This document shows, in pieces, positions 8,565 to 18,737 of a DNA stretch of 64,000 nt. The stretch covers positions 930,001-994,000 of the forward strand of contig NZ_CAMYMK010000002.1 of assembly GCF_947259545.1 (NCBI RefSeq), in the 5' to 3' direction. How positions within the stretch are numbered: position 1 is the stretch's first letter; every line of letters begins with the position of its first letter. The stretch is from an uncultured Marinobacter sp. GTDB taxonomy: Bacteria; Pseudomonadota; Gammaproteobacteria; Pseudomonadales; Oleiphilaceae. Below the pieces are notes generated by a model. The model had not been told where the DNA came from and ran no database searches. It worked only from the letters and a program-made list of their open reading frames with translations. The position numbers were made by a program, and so were the translations under genes.

Positions 8565-9623
8565 ATGGAATCCGCAGCCTCTCTGGGCCTTTCCTCCGGT
8601 TTTATCGCATTTTTCTCTTTGTTGCTTCTCAAACCGTTTGCCGTGCGGGTTCGCCTGCTGGATGTGGCTGACCACCGTAAGGTACACAAGGGCGCGGTAC
8701 CTTTAACCGGTGGGTTGAGTGCGTTTATCGGGTTGTTCGCCGCCTGGATGATTTCCATGCCGCTGATCGGGGGTTACGGTATTTACCTGTTGGCATCCCT
8801 GATGTTGGTATTGCTGGGAGCCGTGGATGACGCACGGGACGTACCCGCTCAGTTTCGATTGTGGGCCCAGGTAGCCTTGGGGGCCCTGCTAACCTATGGC
8901 TCTGGGGTATCCCTGGTGCATTTTGGGGATCTGCTGGGGCTGGGCGTGATCGAGCTTGGCTGGTTGGGGCCGCTGATCACCATTGCTGCGGTTATTGGCG
9001 CGACGAATGCCTTCAATATGATTGACGGCATTGATGGCCTGGCCGGTAGCATGAGTCTGGTTACATTATTATCCCTATCCTTTCTTTTCGTGCAGGCTCC
9101 CGGAAACAGCTTGGAGCTGGCATTGGCGTTCTCAATTGCTATTGCTCTCTTGCCGTACCTGGCAGCCAACCTTCGTATGCCGCCCTTCAGAAAGAAAATT
9201 TTCATGGGCGATGCCGGTTCCATGTTCATCGGATTTTCCATTGTCTGGCTGCTGGTGAAAGGTACTCAGCCTGAAACTCAGGCACTGCGGCCAGTGACCG
9301 CTCTGTGGATTATCGCCATTCCGCTGATGGATATGGTCGCCATCATGGTGCGCCGTGCCCGCAAGGGGCAGTCGGTGATGAAGCCCGACAGGGAGCACTT
9401 GCACCATATCTTTATGCGGGCCGGGTTTACCGACCGGGAGGCCTTGCTGGTCATAACCCTGGTTTCTCTGGTATTTGCTGCCATTGGGTTGGCTGGAGAG
9501 CGTTTCCAGGTGCCCGAGTGGCTCATGTTTACTCTTTTTGTAGGTATGTTTGCGGTGTATGACTGGGTGTTAAGTCACGCTTGGCGGCTGTTGGTTCTCT
9601 TCCGCAAGAGAAAGCATTTGTAG
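8565..9623 (+). CDS. wecA: Undecaprenyl-phosphate GlcNAc-1-phosphate transferase (WecA)
   Basis: A 352-residue polytopic protein with about eleven membrane helices and the full PNPT signature set: the VDDARD acidic motif near 87-92, NAFNMIDGIDGLAG near 147-160, FMGDAGS near 213-219 and the HLHHIFMRAG cytoplasmic loop near 276-285. WecA transfers GlcNAc-1-phosphate from UDP-GlcNAc to undecaprenyl phosphate and so starts O-antigen or related glycan synthesis. It has a GGAAG Shine-Dalgarno and its own upstream region with a CRP-type site. A palindromic repeat follows its stop. A second initiating transferase (WbpL-like) lies at 17586. Confidence 0.93.
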   Translation: MESAASLGLSSGFIAFFSLLLLKPFAVRVRLLDVADHRKVHKGAVPLTGGLSAFIGLFAAWMISMPLIGGYGIYLLASLMLVLLGAVDDARDVPAQFRLWAQVALGALLTYGSGVSLVHFGDLLGLGVIELGWLGPLITIAAVIGATNAFNMIDGIDGLAGSMSLVTLLSLSFLFVQAPGNSLELALAFSIAIALLPYLAANLRMPPFRKKIFMGDAGSMFIGFSIVWLLVKGTQPETQALRPVTALWIIAIPLMDMVAIMVRRARKGQSVMKPDREHLHHIFMRAGFTDREALLVITLVSLVFAAIGLAGERFQVPEWLMFTLFVGMFAVYDWVLSHAWRLLVLFRKRKHL

Positions 9624-9631
9624 AGTTTCTT

Positions 9632-9657
9632 GTCGGATTACGCTCTACTAATCCGAC
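9632..9657. repeat. REP-like palindrome (gtcggatta family), copy 1
   Basis: GTCGGATTA at 9632-9640 pairs perfectly with TAATCCGAC at 9649-9657 around an 8-base loop, nine bases after the wecA stop. The same arms recur at 46485, 50867, 58551 and 63707. It may work as a weak terminator. Confidence 0.8.
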
Positions 9658-9757
9658 CTACTTACGCTTTGCTAATCAGGCATGCTAAAGCTGTGTGCCG
9701 GCTATTCTTTTTCTGCTCCAAAAGCCTGAGCCATGCCTTGGTCTGGCCTTCCTTCCC

Positions 9758-9785
9758 TTGTTTGGTAAAACCAATAAAGTAGAAT
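9758..9785 (+). promoter_or_regulatory. Candidate sigma-70 promoter upstream of manC
   Basis: TTGTTT at 9758-9763, a 16-base spacer and TAGAAT at 9780-9785 (five of six to TATAAT) stand about 115 bases before manC. The 275-base gap here otherwise holds only the palindromic repeat after wecA. Confidence 0.35.
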
Positions 9786-9898
9786 TGCGCCATATTTTTT
9801 GACGCAGGACGGAGTTGTGATCCCGATTTGAGCGTGGGGAACGCAAGCTCCGCCGTTTTCGTCCTTCGATTCGCCAATCTCCTTTAGGAATCGCCAAT

Positions 9899-11308
9899 AT
9901 GATTTGTCCTGTTGTTATGGCCGGTGGCACCGGCTCCCGCCTTTGGCCGCTGTCGCGCCAGCTGAATCCCAAGCAGTTCCTGGCATTGACCGATGAAAAC
10001 CAGACCATGCTGCAGGCCACGGTGAGTCGCCTGGATGGGATAACGGTGGCGAACCCGGTTCTGATCTGTAACGAAGAACATCGTTTCCTGGCTGCTGAGC
10101 AGATGCGCGCCATCGGGCGTGAACAGTCCCGCATCATTCTGGAGCCGGTGGGCCGGAATACCGCGCCCGCTATTGCCCTGGCGGCGATGGTGCTGCAGGA
10201 GGCGGGCGATGATCCGTTGATGCTGGTGTTGGCGGCGGACCATCTGATTGAGGATGTGGCGGCGTTTCATCAGAGTATTGAGCAGGCCATCCCCCTGGCG
10301 GAAGAGGGTAAGCTGGTCACCTTCGGGATTGTGCCGGTGAAGGCGGAAACCGGTTATGGCTATATCCAGCAGGGCGCCGGGCTTGCGGGCGGCGGAGCCG
10401 CCGTTAAAGCATTCGTCGAAAAGCCGGATGAAGAGACTGCCCGGCAATACCTGGCATCCGGTGACTATTTGTGGAACAGCGGGATGTTCCTGTTCCGGGC
10501 CAGCCGTTATCTTGACGAGTTGAAGGCACACCGCCCCGATATCTATGAAGCCTGCAAGGCCGCGTTGGCCGATAGCAGTCAGGACCTTCATTTTAGCCGT
10601 GTCAATGCGAAAGCTTTTGCTGCCTGCCCCGATGAGTCCATCGACTACGCGGTCATGGAAAACACGGCGGATGCCGCGGTTGTGCCTCTGGAAGCGGGGT
10701 GGAGCGATATTGGGTCCTGGTCCGCGTTGTGGGAGGTAAGCGCCAAGGATGACAGCGGCAATAGCGTGACCGGCGATGTGATTACCGAAGAGACCAGCAA
10801 TACTCTGGTCCGGGCAGATCACCGGCTGGTCGCCACGCTGGGGGTGGACGACCTGGTGGTGATCGAAACCAAGGACGCGGTCCTGGTAGCCCATAAGGAC
10901 AAGGTTCAGGACGTTAAAAAGGTGGTTCAGGCCATTAAGTCCGATGGTCGCCATGAGCATATGAATCATCGGGAAGTGTACCGTCCGTGGGGTGTGTATG
11001 ATTCGGTGGATCACGGTACTCGCTATCAGGTCAAGCGCATTACGGTGAAGCCCGGCGCAAAGCTGTCTGTGCAAATGCACCACCATCGGGCCGAGCACTG
11101 GATTGTGGTGAGTGGCACCGCGAAGGTGACCAATGGCGAGAAGAGTTATCTGGTTACGGAAAATCAATCCACTTACATCCCCGTAGGGCAGGTCCATGCG
11201 CTGGAAAACCCCGGAGTTATTGATCTGGAGCTGATTGAAGTGCAGTCCGGCTCTTACCTTGGGGAAGATGACATTGTCAGGCTTGAGGATCGGTATGGGC
11301 GCTCATGA
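9899..11308 (+). CDS. manC: Mannose-1-phosphate guanylyltransferase / mannose-6-phosphate isomerase
   Basis: A 469-residue bifunctional ManC/AlgA-type protein of usual length. The N-terminal nucleotidyltransferase domain has [20 protein letters not shown] at about 6-25. The C-terminal cupin-type isomerase domain has [19 protein letters not shown] near 396-414 and [13 protein letters not shown] further on. It makes GDP-mannose from mannose-6-phosphate via mannose-1-phosphate, a precursor for mannose, rhamnose or GDP-deoxy sugars in surface glycans. No GDP-mannose dehydratase lies in the window, so GDP-mannose is either used directly or converted by genes elsewhere. A separate AlgC/ManB activity would also be needed. 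Confidence 0.93.
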   Translation: MICPVVMAGGTGSRLWPLSRQLNPKQFLALTDENQTMLQATVSRLDGITVANPVLICNEEHRFLAAEQMRAIGREQSRIILEPVGRNTAPAIALAAMVLQEAGDDPLMLVLAADHLIEDVAAFHQSIEQAIPLAEEGKLVTFGIVPVKAETGYGYIQQGAGLAGGGAAVKAFVEKPDEETARQYLASGDYLWNSGMFLFRASRYLDELKAHRPDIYEACKAALADSSQDLHFSRVNAKAFAACPDESIDYAVMENTADAAVVPLEAGWSDIGSWSALWEVSAKDDSGNSVTGDVITEETSNTLVRADHRLVATLGVDDLVVIETKDAVLVAHKDKVQDVKKVVQAIKSDGRHEHMNHREVYRPWGVYDSVDHGTRYQVKRITVKPGAKLSVQMHHHRAEHWIVVSGTAKVTNGEKSYLVTENQSTYIPVGQVHALENPGVIDLELIEVQSGSYLGEDDIVRLEDRYGRS

Positions 11309-11349
11309 CGTGTATACTGCGCGCAATTGAAAACGATATGGAATGATTT

Positions 11350-12312
11350 ATGCGTAACTTTGATGTCTTCAACGGGGATGCGGATGGCGTTTGTGCGCTG
11401 ATTCAACTGCGCCTGGCTAATCCCGTTGAAAGCACCCTGATTACCGGCGTGAAACGGGATATCGAGCTGGCGAAGCAGGTGCCTGTCACTGAGCCGGCCC
11501 AGGTGAATATTCTGGATATCAGCCTGGACAAGAACCGGGACGCCGTGGACGCGTTGTTGTCAGCCGGCAGTCGCGTGTTCTACGTGGATCATCACTTCCC
11601 CGGGGACTCGTTGCCAGAGCATGATGGCTTTACGGCACTGATTGATACCCAGCCGACGACCTGTACCAGTTTGTTGGTCGATCAGCATCTTGGTGGCCAG
11701 TTTCATAACTGGGCCATTGCGGCTGCTTTTGGGGATAACCTGAATGCGGTGGCCGGCGAGCTGGCTGCCGGGGCCGGGCTTGATCAGGAGCAGGCCGACG
11801 CGCTCAAGACCCTGGGGGTGTGCATCAATTATAATGGCTACGGCGCCACGGTTGAGGACCTGCACTTCCACCCGGCGGATCTGTACCGGGAGTTTGTGAA
11901 GTTTGAGGATCCGCTGGAGTTGATCGCATCCCAGCCGCCGGCGTGGCAGAAACTCCGGGACGGGTATGAGGCCGATATGGCCAGCGGTCTGGCGGCGCCG
12001 GTGCTGGCGGAGAATGCATCTTCCCTGGTTGTGCAGCTCCCGGATGAGCCCTGGGCACGTCGTGTCAGCGGCGTGCTGGGCAATGAATTGGCCAACCGCA
12101 ATCCGGATAATGCCTGTGCCATTGTTACGGCAAAAGCCGATGGCACGTATTTGGTGAGCATTCGGGCGCCATTGAATAACCGTACCGGTGCGGATGAACT
12201 GGCCCGGCAGTTCCCGACTGGTGGTGGTCGCAAGGCCGCAGCCGGTATAAACGCGCTGCCGGCGGATCAGCTGGAAGAATTCCTAAATGTAATTGCCAAG
12301 TTCTGGAGCTAA
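11350..12312 (+). CDS. DHH-family phosphoesterase (DHHA1 domain), possible PAP/oligonucleotide phosphatase
   Basis: The 320-residue protein has the DHH architecture: the metal-binding DAD motif at 10-12, the family-defining DHH at 80-82 (VDHHFPG), and a C-terminal DHHA1 domain with GGGRKAAAG at about 291-299. DHH/DHHA1 proteins include NrnA, which degrades nanoRNA and dephosphorylates 3'-phosphoadenosine-5'-phosphate (pAp). The gene lies 9 bases before cysD in what looks like one operon. Because sulfotransferases release pAp when they use PAPS, a pAp-clearing role is attractive here. That is inference from family and context only; other members act on different phosphodiesters. Confidence 0.8.
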   Translation: MRNFDVFNGDADGVCALIQLRLANPVESTLITGVKRDIELAKQVPVTEPAQVNILDISLDKNRDAVDALLSAGSRVFYVDHHFPGDSLPEHDGFTALIDTQPTTCTSLLVDQHLGGQFHNWAIAAAFGDNLNAVAGELAAGAGLDQEQADALKTLGVCINYNGYGATVEDLHFHPADLYREFVKFEDPLELIASQPPAWQKLRDGYEADMASGLAAPVLAENASSLVVQLPDEPWARRVSGVLGNELANRNPDNACAIVTAKADGTYLVSIRAPLNNRTGADELARQFPTGGGRKAAAGINALPADQLEEFLNVIAKFWS

Positions 12313-12321
12313 CGGAATACC

Positions 12322-13236
12322 ATGACATTAACCCCTCCAAAGAAGACCCACCTCAAACAGCTTGAGGCGGAGTCTATTCAGATCATCCGCGAAGTAGCGG
12401 CCGAGTTCGATAACCCGGTCATGCTCTATTCCATCGGCAAGGATTCTGCCGTCATGCTGCATCTGGCCATGAAGGCCTTTGCACCGGGCACGCCGCCGTT
12501 TCCGTTGATGCATGTGGACACCACCTGGAAGTTCCGGGAAATGATTGAGTTCCGCGACAAGATGGCGGAAAAGCTTGGCCTGAAACTGATTGTGCACACT
12601 AATCAGGAAGGGGTGGAGCAGGGCGTTGGGCCGTTCACCCATGGTAGCGCCAAGCACACCGATGTGATGAAAACCCAGGCACTGAAGCAGGCTCTGGATA
12701 AGTACGGTTTTGACGCCGCCTTTGGCGGTGCCCGCCGGGATGAAGAAAAGTCCCGTGCCAAGGAGCGCGTGTATTCATTCCGGGACAAGTTCCACCGTTG
12801 GGACCCCAAGAACCAGCGCCCGGAATTGTGGAGTCTGTATAACGGCAAGGTGAACAAGGGCGAGAGCATCCGTGTTTTCCCGCTGTCTAACTGGACCGAG
12901 TTGGATATCTGGCAGTACATCTATCTGGAAAATATCGACATTGTACCGCTGTATTATGCCGCCGAACGCCCGGTGGTGGAGCGGGACGGCACCCTGATTA
13001 TGGTGGATGACGACCGCATGCCGCTGGAGCCCGGTGAAAAGCCGATGATGAAGAGCGTACGTTTCCGTACCCTTGGCTGTTATCCACTGACCGGTGCCGT
13101 CGAATCCGAAGCGGCGACCCTGCCTGAGATCATTCAGGAGATGTTGCTTACCACCACATCCGAGCGCCAGGGACGGGTTATTGACCACGATTCAGCAGCT
13201 TCCATGGAACAGAAAAAACGCGAAGGGTATTTCTAA
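12322..13236 (+). CDS. cysD: Sulfate adenylyltransferase subunit 2 (CysD)
   Basis: A 304-residue member of the PP-loop ATP pyrophosphatase family, with the loop variant [13 protein letters not shown] at 36-48 and the CysD segment [15 protein letters not shown] near 134-148. With CysN it makes adenosine-5'-phosphosulfate from ATP and sulfate. The protein has full family length. Its stop overlaps the cysN start by one base (TAATG). In this window the pair sits inside a glycan locus between a DHH phosphoesterase and rmlB, rather than beside cysteine genes, which suggests dedicated supply of activated sulfate to sulfotransferases. Confidence 0.95.
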   Translation: MTLTPPKKTHLKQLEAESIQIIREVAAEFDNPVMLYSIGKDSAVMLHLAMKAFAPGTPPFPLMHVDTTWKFREMIEFRDKMAEKLGLKLIVHTNQEGVEQGVGPFTHGSAKHTDVMKTQALKQALDKYGFDAAFGGARRDEEKSRAKERVYSFRDKFHRWDPKNQRPELWSLYNGKVNKGESIRVFPLSNWTELDIWQYIYLENIDIVPLYYAAERPVVERDGTLIMVDDDRMPLEPGEKPMMKSVRFRTLGCYPLTGAVESEAATLPEIIQEMLLTTTSERQGRVIDHDSAASMEQKKREGYF

Positions 13237-14648
13237 TGTCACACGCCTCAGAATTAATTGAATCCGATATCCTGGCGTACCTGGATCAGCACGAAAACAA
13301 GGACCTGCTGCGTTTCCTGACCTGCGGCAGCGTCGATGACGGTAAATCCACCCTGATTGGCCGCTTGCTGTTCGATTCCAAGCTGATCTTTGAAGATCAC
13401 CTGGCGGCCCTGCACAAAGACAGCGAACGCCAGGGCAATGCCGGCGAAGCGCTGGACCTGGCCCTGTTGGTGGATGGCCTGGCTTCCGAGCGGGAGCAGG
13501 GCATCACCATTGATGTGGCTTACCGCTATTTCTCCACGGACAAGCGCAAGTTCATCATTGCCGACTGCCCGGGCCACGAGCAGTACACCCGCAACATGGC
13601 CACCGGTGCCTCCACCTGTGACCTGGCCGTGGTGATGATCGATGCCCGTAAAGGCGTGCTGACCCAATCCCGCCGGCACAGCTTTATTGTCAGCCTGCTG
13701 GGGCTGAAGCATGTGGTGGTAGCCATCAACAAGATGGATCTGGTGGATTTCTCTGAGGATGTGTTCAACGACATCCGTGCAGAATACGAAAAGCTGGCCA
13801 GCCAGCTGGGCCTGAAAGACGTGTATTACGTGCCCATCTCCGCACTGAACGGCGATAACGTGGTGAACCGCAGCGAGCAAACGCCCTGGTACCACGGTGA
13901 AACCCTGATGAACATCCTGGAGCAGGTGGAAGTTCTGGAAGACCAGAACGTGACCGATCTGCGCTTCCCGGTACAGTATGTGAATCGTCCGAACCTGGAT
14001 TTCCGCGGATACTGCGGCACGCTCGCCAGTGGAGTGGTGCATAAGGGTGATGAAGTAGCGGTGCTGCCCTCCGGCAAGTCGTCCCGTGTGAAGGGCATTC
14101 ATACCTACGACGGTGAAATTGACCGGGCGTGGCCGGGGGACGCGGTCACCCTGACTCTGGAAGACGAGGTGGATATCTCCCGTGGGGATCTGCTGGTGCA
14201 TGCCAACAGCCGACCGAAGATGGGGAACCGCTTTGCCGCACATATCGTGTGGATGAACGAAAAAGCCCTGCAGCCGGGCCGTGAGTACGGCATCAAGATT
14301 GGCACCAAGGTCACCAATTGCTACGTCAACCGGGTAATGGAAGAGGTGGATGTAAACACCCTGGCCCGCAATGCAGAGGTAGACGGTGGGCTGGAACTCA
14401 ACGCCATCGGCCTGTGCGATGTGGAGCTGTCCGAGCAGGTCGTGGTAGAGGACTACCAGCGCCATCCGGGCACCGGGAGCTTTATCCTGATCGACCGGAT
14501 GACCAACGTGACGGTTGCAGCAGGTATGGTTGAGCGCCAGCTTGACGACGCCGGCGGTGCAGTACTCCGTGATTACACCGAGGCCGAGCGCAACCTGAAC
14601 AGGTTTATCCGCGAGAACTACCCGGAGTGGAACTGCAAGGCGATTTGA
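13236..14648 (+). CDS. cysN: Sulfate adenylyltransferase subunit 1, GTPase (CysN)
   Basis: A 470-residue EF-Tu-like GTPase with G1 GSVDDGKST at 31-39, G3 DCPGHEQY, and G4 NKMD, followed by two beta-barrel domains. It drives APS formation by CysD through GTP hydrolysis. The protein ends at the usual CysN length, so there is no fused APS kinase; the kinase is encoded separately by cysC at 39515. The start overlaps the cysD stop and its own stop is 1 base before rmlB, so sulfate activation and dTDP-rhamnose synthesis are co-transcribed here. Confidence 0.95.
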   Translation: MSHASELIESDILAYLDQHENKDLLRFLTCGSVDDGKSTLIGRLLFDSKLIFEDHLAALHKDSERQGNAGEALDLALLVDGLASEREQGITIDVAYRYFSTDKRKFIIADCPGHEQYTRNMATGASTCDLAVVMIDARKGVLTQSRRHSFIVSLLGLKHVVVAINKMDLVDFSEDVFNDIRAEYEKLASQLGLKDVYYVPISALNGDNVVNRSEQTPWYHGETLMNILEQVEVLEDQNVTDLRFPVQYVNRPNLDFRGYCGTLASGVVHKGDEVAVLPSGKSSRVKGIHTYDGEIDRAWPGDAVTLTLEDEVDISRGDLLVHANSRPKMGNRFAAHIVWMNEKALQPGREYGIKIGTKVTNCYVNRVMEEVDVNTLARNAEVDGGLELNAIGLCDVELSEQVVVEDYQRHPGTGSFILIDRMTNVTVAAGMVERQLDDAGGAVLRDYTEAERNLNRFIRENYPEWNCKAI

Positions 14649-14649
14649 T

Positions 14650-15699
14650 ATGAAATTACTCGTAACCGGCGGCGCCGGTTTCATTGGCTCGGCCGTTGTA
14701 CGCCACATCATCGGCAATACCGGTGACAGTGTGGTTAACCTGGACAAGCTGACCTACGCCGGCAACCTGGAAAGCCTGGCTGAGGAAAGTGGCAGCGACC
14801 GCTATGCCTTTGAACAGGTGGATATCTGCAACCGCGCCGAACTGGAGCGGGTGTTTGAGGAGCATCAACCGGATGCCGTCATGCATCTGGCGGCGGAAAG
14901 CCATGTGGACCGCTCCATCGACGGCCCTGCCGCTTTTATCGAGACCAACATTGTTGGCACGTACACCCTGTTGGAAGTGGCGCGGCAGTATTGGAAAGGG
15001 CTGACGGGAGAGCGGAAGGAGGCCTTCCGTTTTCACCATATCTCCACCGATGAGGTGTATGGGGATCTGGAAGGGCCGGAAGATCTGTTCACCGAGCAGA
15101 CACCTTATGCCCCCAGTTCTCCCTACTCAGCCAGCAAGGCCAGTTCGGACCACCTGGTGCGGGCCTGGTACCGGACCTACGGGCTGCCGGTGTTGGTGAC
15201 GAATTGTTCCAACAATTACGGCCCCTATCATTTCCCGGAAAAATTGATCCCGTTGATGATTCTGAATGCCCTGGATGGCAAACCGCTGCCGGTCTATGGC
15301 AAGGGGGACCAGGTGCGGGACTGGCTGTATGTGGATGACCACGCCCGCGCCCTGTACAAAGTGGTCACTGAAGGTGTGATTGGCGAGACGTACAACATTG
15401 GCGGCCATAACGAGAAGCAGAACATCGAGGTGGTGCATACCATCTGTGACCTGCTGACAGAGTTGGCCCCCACGGACCGGAACTACCGGGAGCTGATTAC
15501 CCATGTGGCGGATCGTCCGGGGCATGATCTCCGATACGCCATTGATGCCAGCAAGATCCAGCGGGAGCTGGGTTGGGCGCCGGATGAAACGTTTGAGTCC
15601 GGTATCCGCAAGACTGTGCAGTGGTATCTGAGCAATCTGGACTGGTGTCGTCGTGTGCAGGATGGCAGCTATCAACGTGAGCGACTGGGAGTAGCGTAA
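14650..15699 (+). CDS. rfbB: dTDP-glucose 4,6-dehydratase (RmlB)
   Basis: A 349-residue extended SDR with [12 protein letters not shown] at about 6-17, [13 protein letters not shown], the TDEVYGDL segment, [12 protein letters not shown] carrying the catalytic Tyr and Lys, and [15 protein letters not shown]. It converts dTDP-glucose to dTDP-4-keto-6-deoxyglucose, the shared precursor of dTDP-L-rhamnose and of dTDP-4-amino-6-deoxy sugars. It may therefore feed both RmlC/RmlD and the WecE-like aminotransferase at 30457. It is 1 base after cysN and abuts rmlA. Confidence 0.95.
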   Translation: MKLLVTGGAGFIGSAVVRHIIGNTGDSVVNLDKLTYAGNLESLAEESGSDRYAFEQVDICNRAELERVFEEHQPDAVMHLAAESHVDRSIDGPAAFIETNIVGTYTLLEVARQYWKGLTGERKEAFRFHHISTDEVYGDLEGPEDLFTEQTPYAPSSPYSASKASSDHLVRAWYRTYGLPVLVTNCSNNYGPYHFPEKLIPLMILNALDGKPLPVYGKGDQVRDWLYVDDHARALYKVVTEGVIGETYNIGGHNEKQNIEVVHTICDLLTELAPTDRNYRELITHVADRPGHDLRYAIDASKIQRELGWAPDETFESGIRKTVQWYLSNLDWCRRVQDGSYQRERLGVA

Positions 15700-16572
15700 A
15701 TGAAAGGGATTATTCTTGCCGGCGGTTCCGGCACGCGTCTGTACCCGATTACCCGGGGTATCTCCAAGCAGTTGCTGCCGGTTTATGACAAGCCGATGAT
15801 TTACTATCCGCTGTCTGTGCTTATGCTGGCGGGTATTCGCGATGTGCTGATCATTACCACGCCGGAAGACCAGGAGGGGTTCAAGCGCCTGCTGGAAGAT
15901 GGCAGCCAGTTCGGTATCAACCTGAGCTACGCGGTACAACCCAGCCCGGATGGCCTGGCCCAGGCGTTTATTATCGGTGAGGAGTTCATCGGTCAGGACA
16001 ATGTGTGCCTGGTCCTTGGCGATAACATTTATTATGGCCAGGGTTTCAGCCAGTTACTGCAGTCTGCCGCTGCCCGGGAAACCGGTGCAACGGTGTTCGG
16101 TTACCAGGTAACGGACCCGGAGCGGTTTGGTGTCGTCGCGTTTGATGACGAGAGGCGGGCGGTCTCCATTGAAGAGAAACCGGAGAAACCCAAATCGAAT
16201 TACGCAGTGACCGGCCTGTATTTCTACGACAACGACGTGGTGGATATCGCCAAGTCCGTGCAGCCATCTGATCGTGGGGAGCTTGAAATTACCTCGGTCA
16301 ACCAGGCGTACCTGGAACGTGGCGACCTGAATGTCGAGTTGTTGGGGCGCGGCTACGCCTGGCTGGATACGGGCACCTATGATTCCCTGCACGAAGCCGC
16401 AGGCTTTATCGAGACCCTGGAGAAACGCCAGGGACTGAAAGTGGCGTGCCTGGAAGAGGTGGCCTACCGGATGGGTTACATCGGTCGGGAAGCGTTGCTG
16501 GAACAGGCGGAGTTGCTGAAAAAGAACAGTTATGGGGAATACCTGCGGAAGCTGGCCGATCAGGGACTGTGA
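15700..16572 (+). CDS. rfbA: Glucose-1-phosphate thymidylyltransferase (RmlA)
   Basis: A 290-residue nucleotidyltransferase with the signature [14 protein letters not shown] at 4-17, the downstream lysine segment [18 protein letters not shown], and LGDNIYYG for substrate binding. It makes dTDP-glucose from dTTP and glucose-1-phosphate. It begins directly after the rmlB stop. The rml set is split: rmlD and rmlC lie 5 kb further on, beyond the wbpV-wbpL-wbpM block. Confidence 0.95.
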   Translation: MKGIILAGGSGTRLYPITRGISKQLLPVYDKPMIYYPLSVLMLAGIRDVLIITTPEDQEGFKRLLEDGSQFGINLSYAVQPSPDGLAQAFIIGEEFIGQDNVCLVLGDNIYYGQGFSQLLQSAAARETGATVFGYQVTDPERFGVVAFDDERRAVSIEEKPEKPKSNYAVTGLYFYDNDVVDIAKSVQPSDRGELEITSVNQAYLERGDLNVELLGRGYAWLDTGTYDSLHEAAGFIETLEKRQGLKVACLEEVAYRMGYIGREALLEQAELLKKNSYGEYLRKLADQGL

Positions 16573-16603
16573 GTCCGAGCTAGTGAATATGAGAGGGAAC
16601 TGA

Positions 16604-17578
16604 GTGTCTGAGCGGCGGGTTCTGGTCACAGGAAGTTCCGGTTTTGTCGGGCGGGCACTGGTAAGTGAGCTGGTCGCTGCCGGCGGCATAAAGGTGCGGG
16701 CCGCGTTCCGGAAGGGGCGCACTGGCCCTGACGCTCATGAGGTTTTTGAGTCACCGGATCTATCCCCGGATGCCGACTGGCGTTCTGGATTATCGGGTGT
16801 TGATACGGTGGTTCACGCCGCGGCCCGGGTCCACGTGATGAAGGATTCAGCGGCCGATCCTCTGGCGGAGTTTCGCCGTGTGAATACGGAGGGAACGTTG
16901 GCGCTCGCGCGGCAGGCCGCCGAAATGGGTGTCCGGCGTTTTATTTTTCTCAGTTCGGTGAAGGTGAACGGGGAGGCCACGCCGGTGGAGCACCCGTTCA
17001 CTGCGTCGGATACGCCAGCTCCTGCAGATCCTTACGGCATTTCCAAACGGGAGGCCGAAGACGGACTGCTGCAACTGGCCCGGGACACCGGTATGGAGGT
17101 GACGATCATCCGACCGGTGTTGGTCTATGGCCCCGGAGTAGGGGCGAACTTCCGCCGGTTAATGGTATGGCTTGAGCGGGGTATTCCCTTACCTTTGGGA
17201 AGCATCAAGAATCGCCGTAGTCTGGTGGCTGTCGCCAACCTCGTGGATCTGGTCCGTGTGTGTCTGGTTCACCCCGCTGCTGCGAATCGTGTGTTTATGG
17301 TCAGTGATGGCGAGGATCTGTCAACGCCGGAGCTGTTGCGCCGTCTTGGCCGGGCACTGGGTACCCCGGCCCGCCTGTTGCCGGTTCCCGAGAGAGTACT
17401 GCAATGGGGTATGCGACTCGTGGGGCGTAAAGATATGGCTGACAGACTTTGTGGCTCCCTCCAGGTGGACATTGCGGATACTTGTAAACACCTGGGCTGG
17501 AAGCCGCCCGTGGCTGTCGACAGCGCTTTAAGGGAAACCGCTGCGGCTTTCCTGGCGGAAGACCGGTTAAATAGGTGA
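16604..17578 (+). CDS. wbpV: NAD-dependent epimerase/reductase, WbpV-like UDP-4-keto sugar reductase
   Basis: A 324-residue SDR with VTGSSGFVGRALV near the N terminus, SSVKVNGEATP, and a YGISKREAEDGL active-site Tyr-x3-Lys segment. It starts with GTG after GAGAGGGA. The gene order here, followed by a WbpL-like initiating transferase and WbpM, is that of the end of Pseudomonas aeruginosa O-antigen clusters. There WbpV reduces the 4-keto product of WbpM to make UDP-N-acetyl-quinovosamine or a related 6-deoxy-HexNAc. The exact epimer formed is not deducible. Confidence 0.75.
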   Translation: MSERRVLVTGSSGFVGRALVSELVAAGGIKVRAAFRKGRTGPDAHEVFESPDLSPDADWRSGLSGVDTVVHAAARVHVMKDSAADPLAEFRRVNTEGTLALARQAAEMGVRRFIFLSSVKVNGEATPVEHPFTASDTPAPADPYGISKREAEDGLLQLARDTGMEVTIIRPVLVYGPGVGANFRRLMVWLERGIPLPLGSIKNRRSLVAVANLVDLVRVCLVHPAAANRVFMVSDGEDLSTPELLRRLGRALGTPARLLPVPERVLQWGMRLVGRKDMADRLCGSLQVDIADTCKHLGWKPPVAVDSALRETAAAFLAEDRLNR

Positions 17579-17585
17579 GCAGTTA

Positions 17586-18614
17586 ATGGTCTGGGTGTTC
17601 TTGCTGACGGTATTCGTGATTGCCTGCGTTGGTACCGCGTGGCTCCGGCGGTACGCGTTGGCCCGGGAGCTGATGGATGTGCCCAATGCGCGCAGCTCCC
17701 ATGATGTGCCTACGCCGAGAGGCGGCGGGCTCGCGGTTGTTATCGCTTTCGAGGCAGCTTTACTTGCGGGCTGGGTGATGGGCCTCATCGACGGGGATTA
17801 TGTCTGGGGGCTGGGTGGCGCCGGTGCCCTGGTCGCGTTACTCGGTTTTCTCGATGACCATGGCCACATACCGGCGAGGTGGCGGTTGGCCGGGCATTTC
17901 CTCGCCAGCGGCTGGTTGCTTTTTTCCCTCGGGAATCTGCCGCCGATTGTGCTCGGCGAGGCCGTCGTCCTCTCGGGAATGGTGGCATGGCTGGTTACCT
18001 GGTTTTACCTGGTGTGGCTGCTGAACCTGTACAACTTCATGGACGGCATTGACGGCATTGCCGGCGTGGAAGCGGTCACTGTTTGCCTGGGTGGTGCGCT
18101 GGTCAGTTGGGCCGCGGGTCTGACCGACGGATCACTGCTGCCGCTACTTTTTGGCGTTGCCATGATGGGCTTTCTGGTGTGGAATTTCCCTCCGGCCCGG
18201 ATTTTTATGGGGGACGTCGGCAGCGGATTCAGCGGCCTGATTCTTGGCGGCCTGTCATTGTATGCAACGGTTCAGGCTCCGCAGTTACTGTGGGCGTGGC
18301 TTATTCTGTTGGGGGTCTTTATTGTCGATGCCACAGTGACCCTGTTGCGGCGTGTGCTGGCGGGCTACCCGCCCCATCAGGCCCATCGCAGCCACGGATA
18401 CCAGTACGCTTCCCGCCGGTTCCGGAGTCACCGGGTGGTGACCCTGGCAGTTGGCGTGATTAACGTGGTGTGGTTGATGCCGCTGGCCGTTTTTGTGTCG
18501 TTGGGCTGGTTGTCTGGTTTGATTGGCCTTGTTATTGCCTATGTTCCGCTTGTTGGCCTGGCCTGGCTGTTCCGGTCGGGCGATGTCCGTTTTCAGGACC
18601 TAAGCGGGATTTAA
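17586..18614 (+). CDS. wbpL: WbpL-like polyprenyl-phosphate sugar-1-phosphate transferase
   Basis: A 342-residue polytopic protein of the MraY/WecA/WbpL (PNPT) family. It has FLDDHGH near 94-100, NLYNFMDGIDGIAG near 148-161, IFMGDVGSGF and the basic C-terminal loop HRSHGYQYASRRF. It also bears the early cytoplasmic signature DVPNARSSHDVPTPRGGG. WbpL-type enzymes prefer 6-deoxy-HexNAc donors such as UDP-FucNAc or UDP-QuiNAc and start O-antigen units. It is 7 bases after wbpV, so its donor is probably that enzyme's product. Confidence 0.85.
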   Translation: MVWVFLLTVFVIACVGTAWLRRYALARELMDVPNARSSHDVPTPRGGGLAVVIAFEAALLAGWVMGLIDGDYVWGLGGAGALVALLGFLDDHGHIPARWRLAGHFLASGWLLFSLGNLPPIVLGEAVVLSGMVAWLVTWFYLVWLLNLYNFMDGIDGIAGVEAVTVCLGGALVSWAAGLTDGSLLPLLFGVAMMGFLVWNFPPARIFMGDVGSGFSGLILGGLSLYATVQAPQLLWAWLILLGVFIVDATVTLLRRVLAGYPPHQAHRSHGYQYASRRFRSHRVVTLAVGVINVVWLMPLAVFVSLGWLSGLIGLVIAYVPLVGLAWLFRSGDVRFQDLSGI

Positions 18615-18737
18615 TGGGCGTTTCATGTCATTTTTTGCTAAGTTTAAGCCGTTTTGGATGATCGTGCCCAGTCTCAGGAATAGCGGGTATGTCATGGGAT
18701 GGGCGCCACTTCTTACACCTATATTGTGACCAACTAA

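Noticed and set aside
9884..11197. A 437-codon open frame on the minus strand
   Set aside because: It is antisense to manC, without Shine-Dalgarno or domain signature; a shadow of a GC-rich gene.
13254..14747. A 497-codon open frame on the minus strand
   Set aside because: It lies exactly opposite cysN, has no recognisable domain and reflects third-position GC bias of the real gene.
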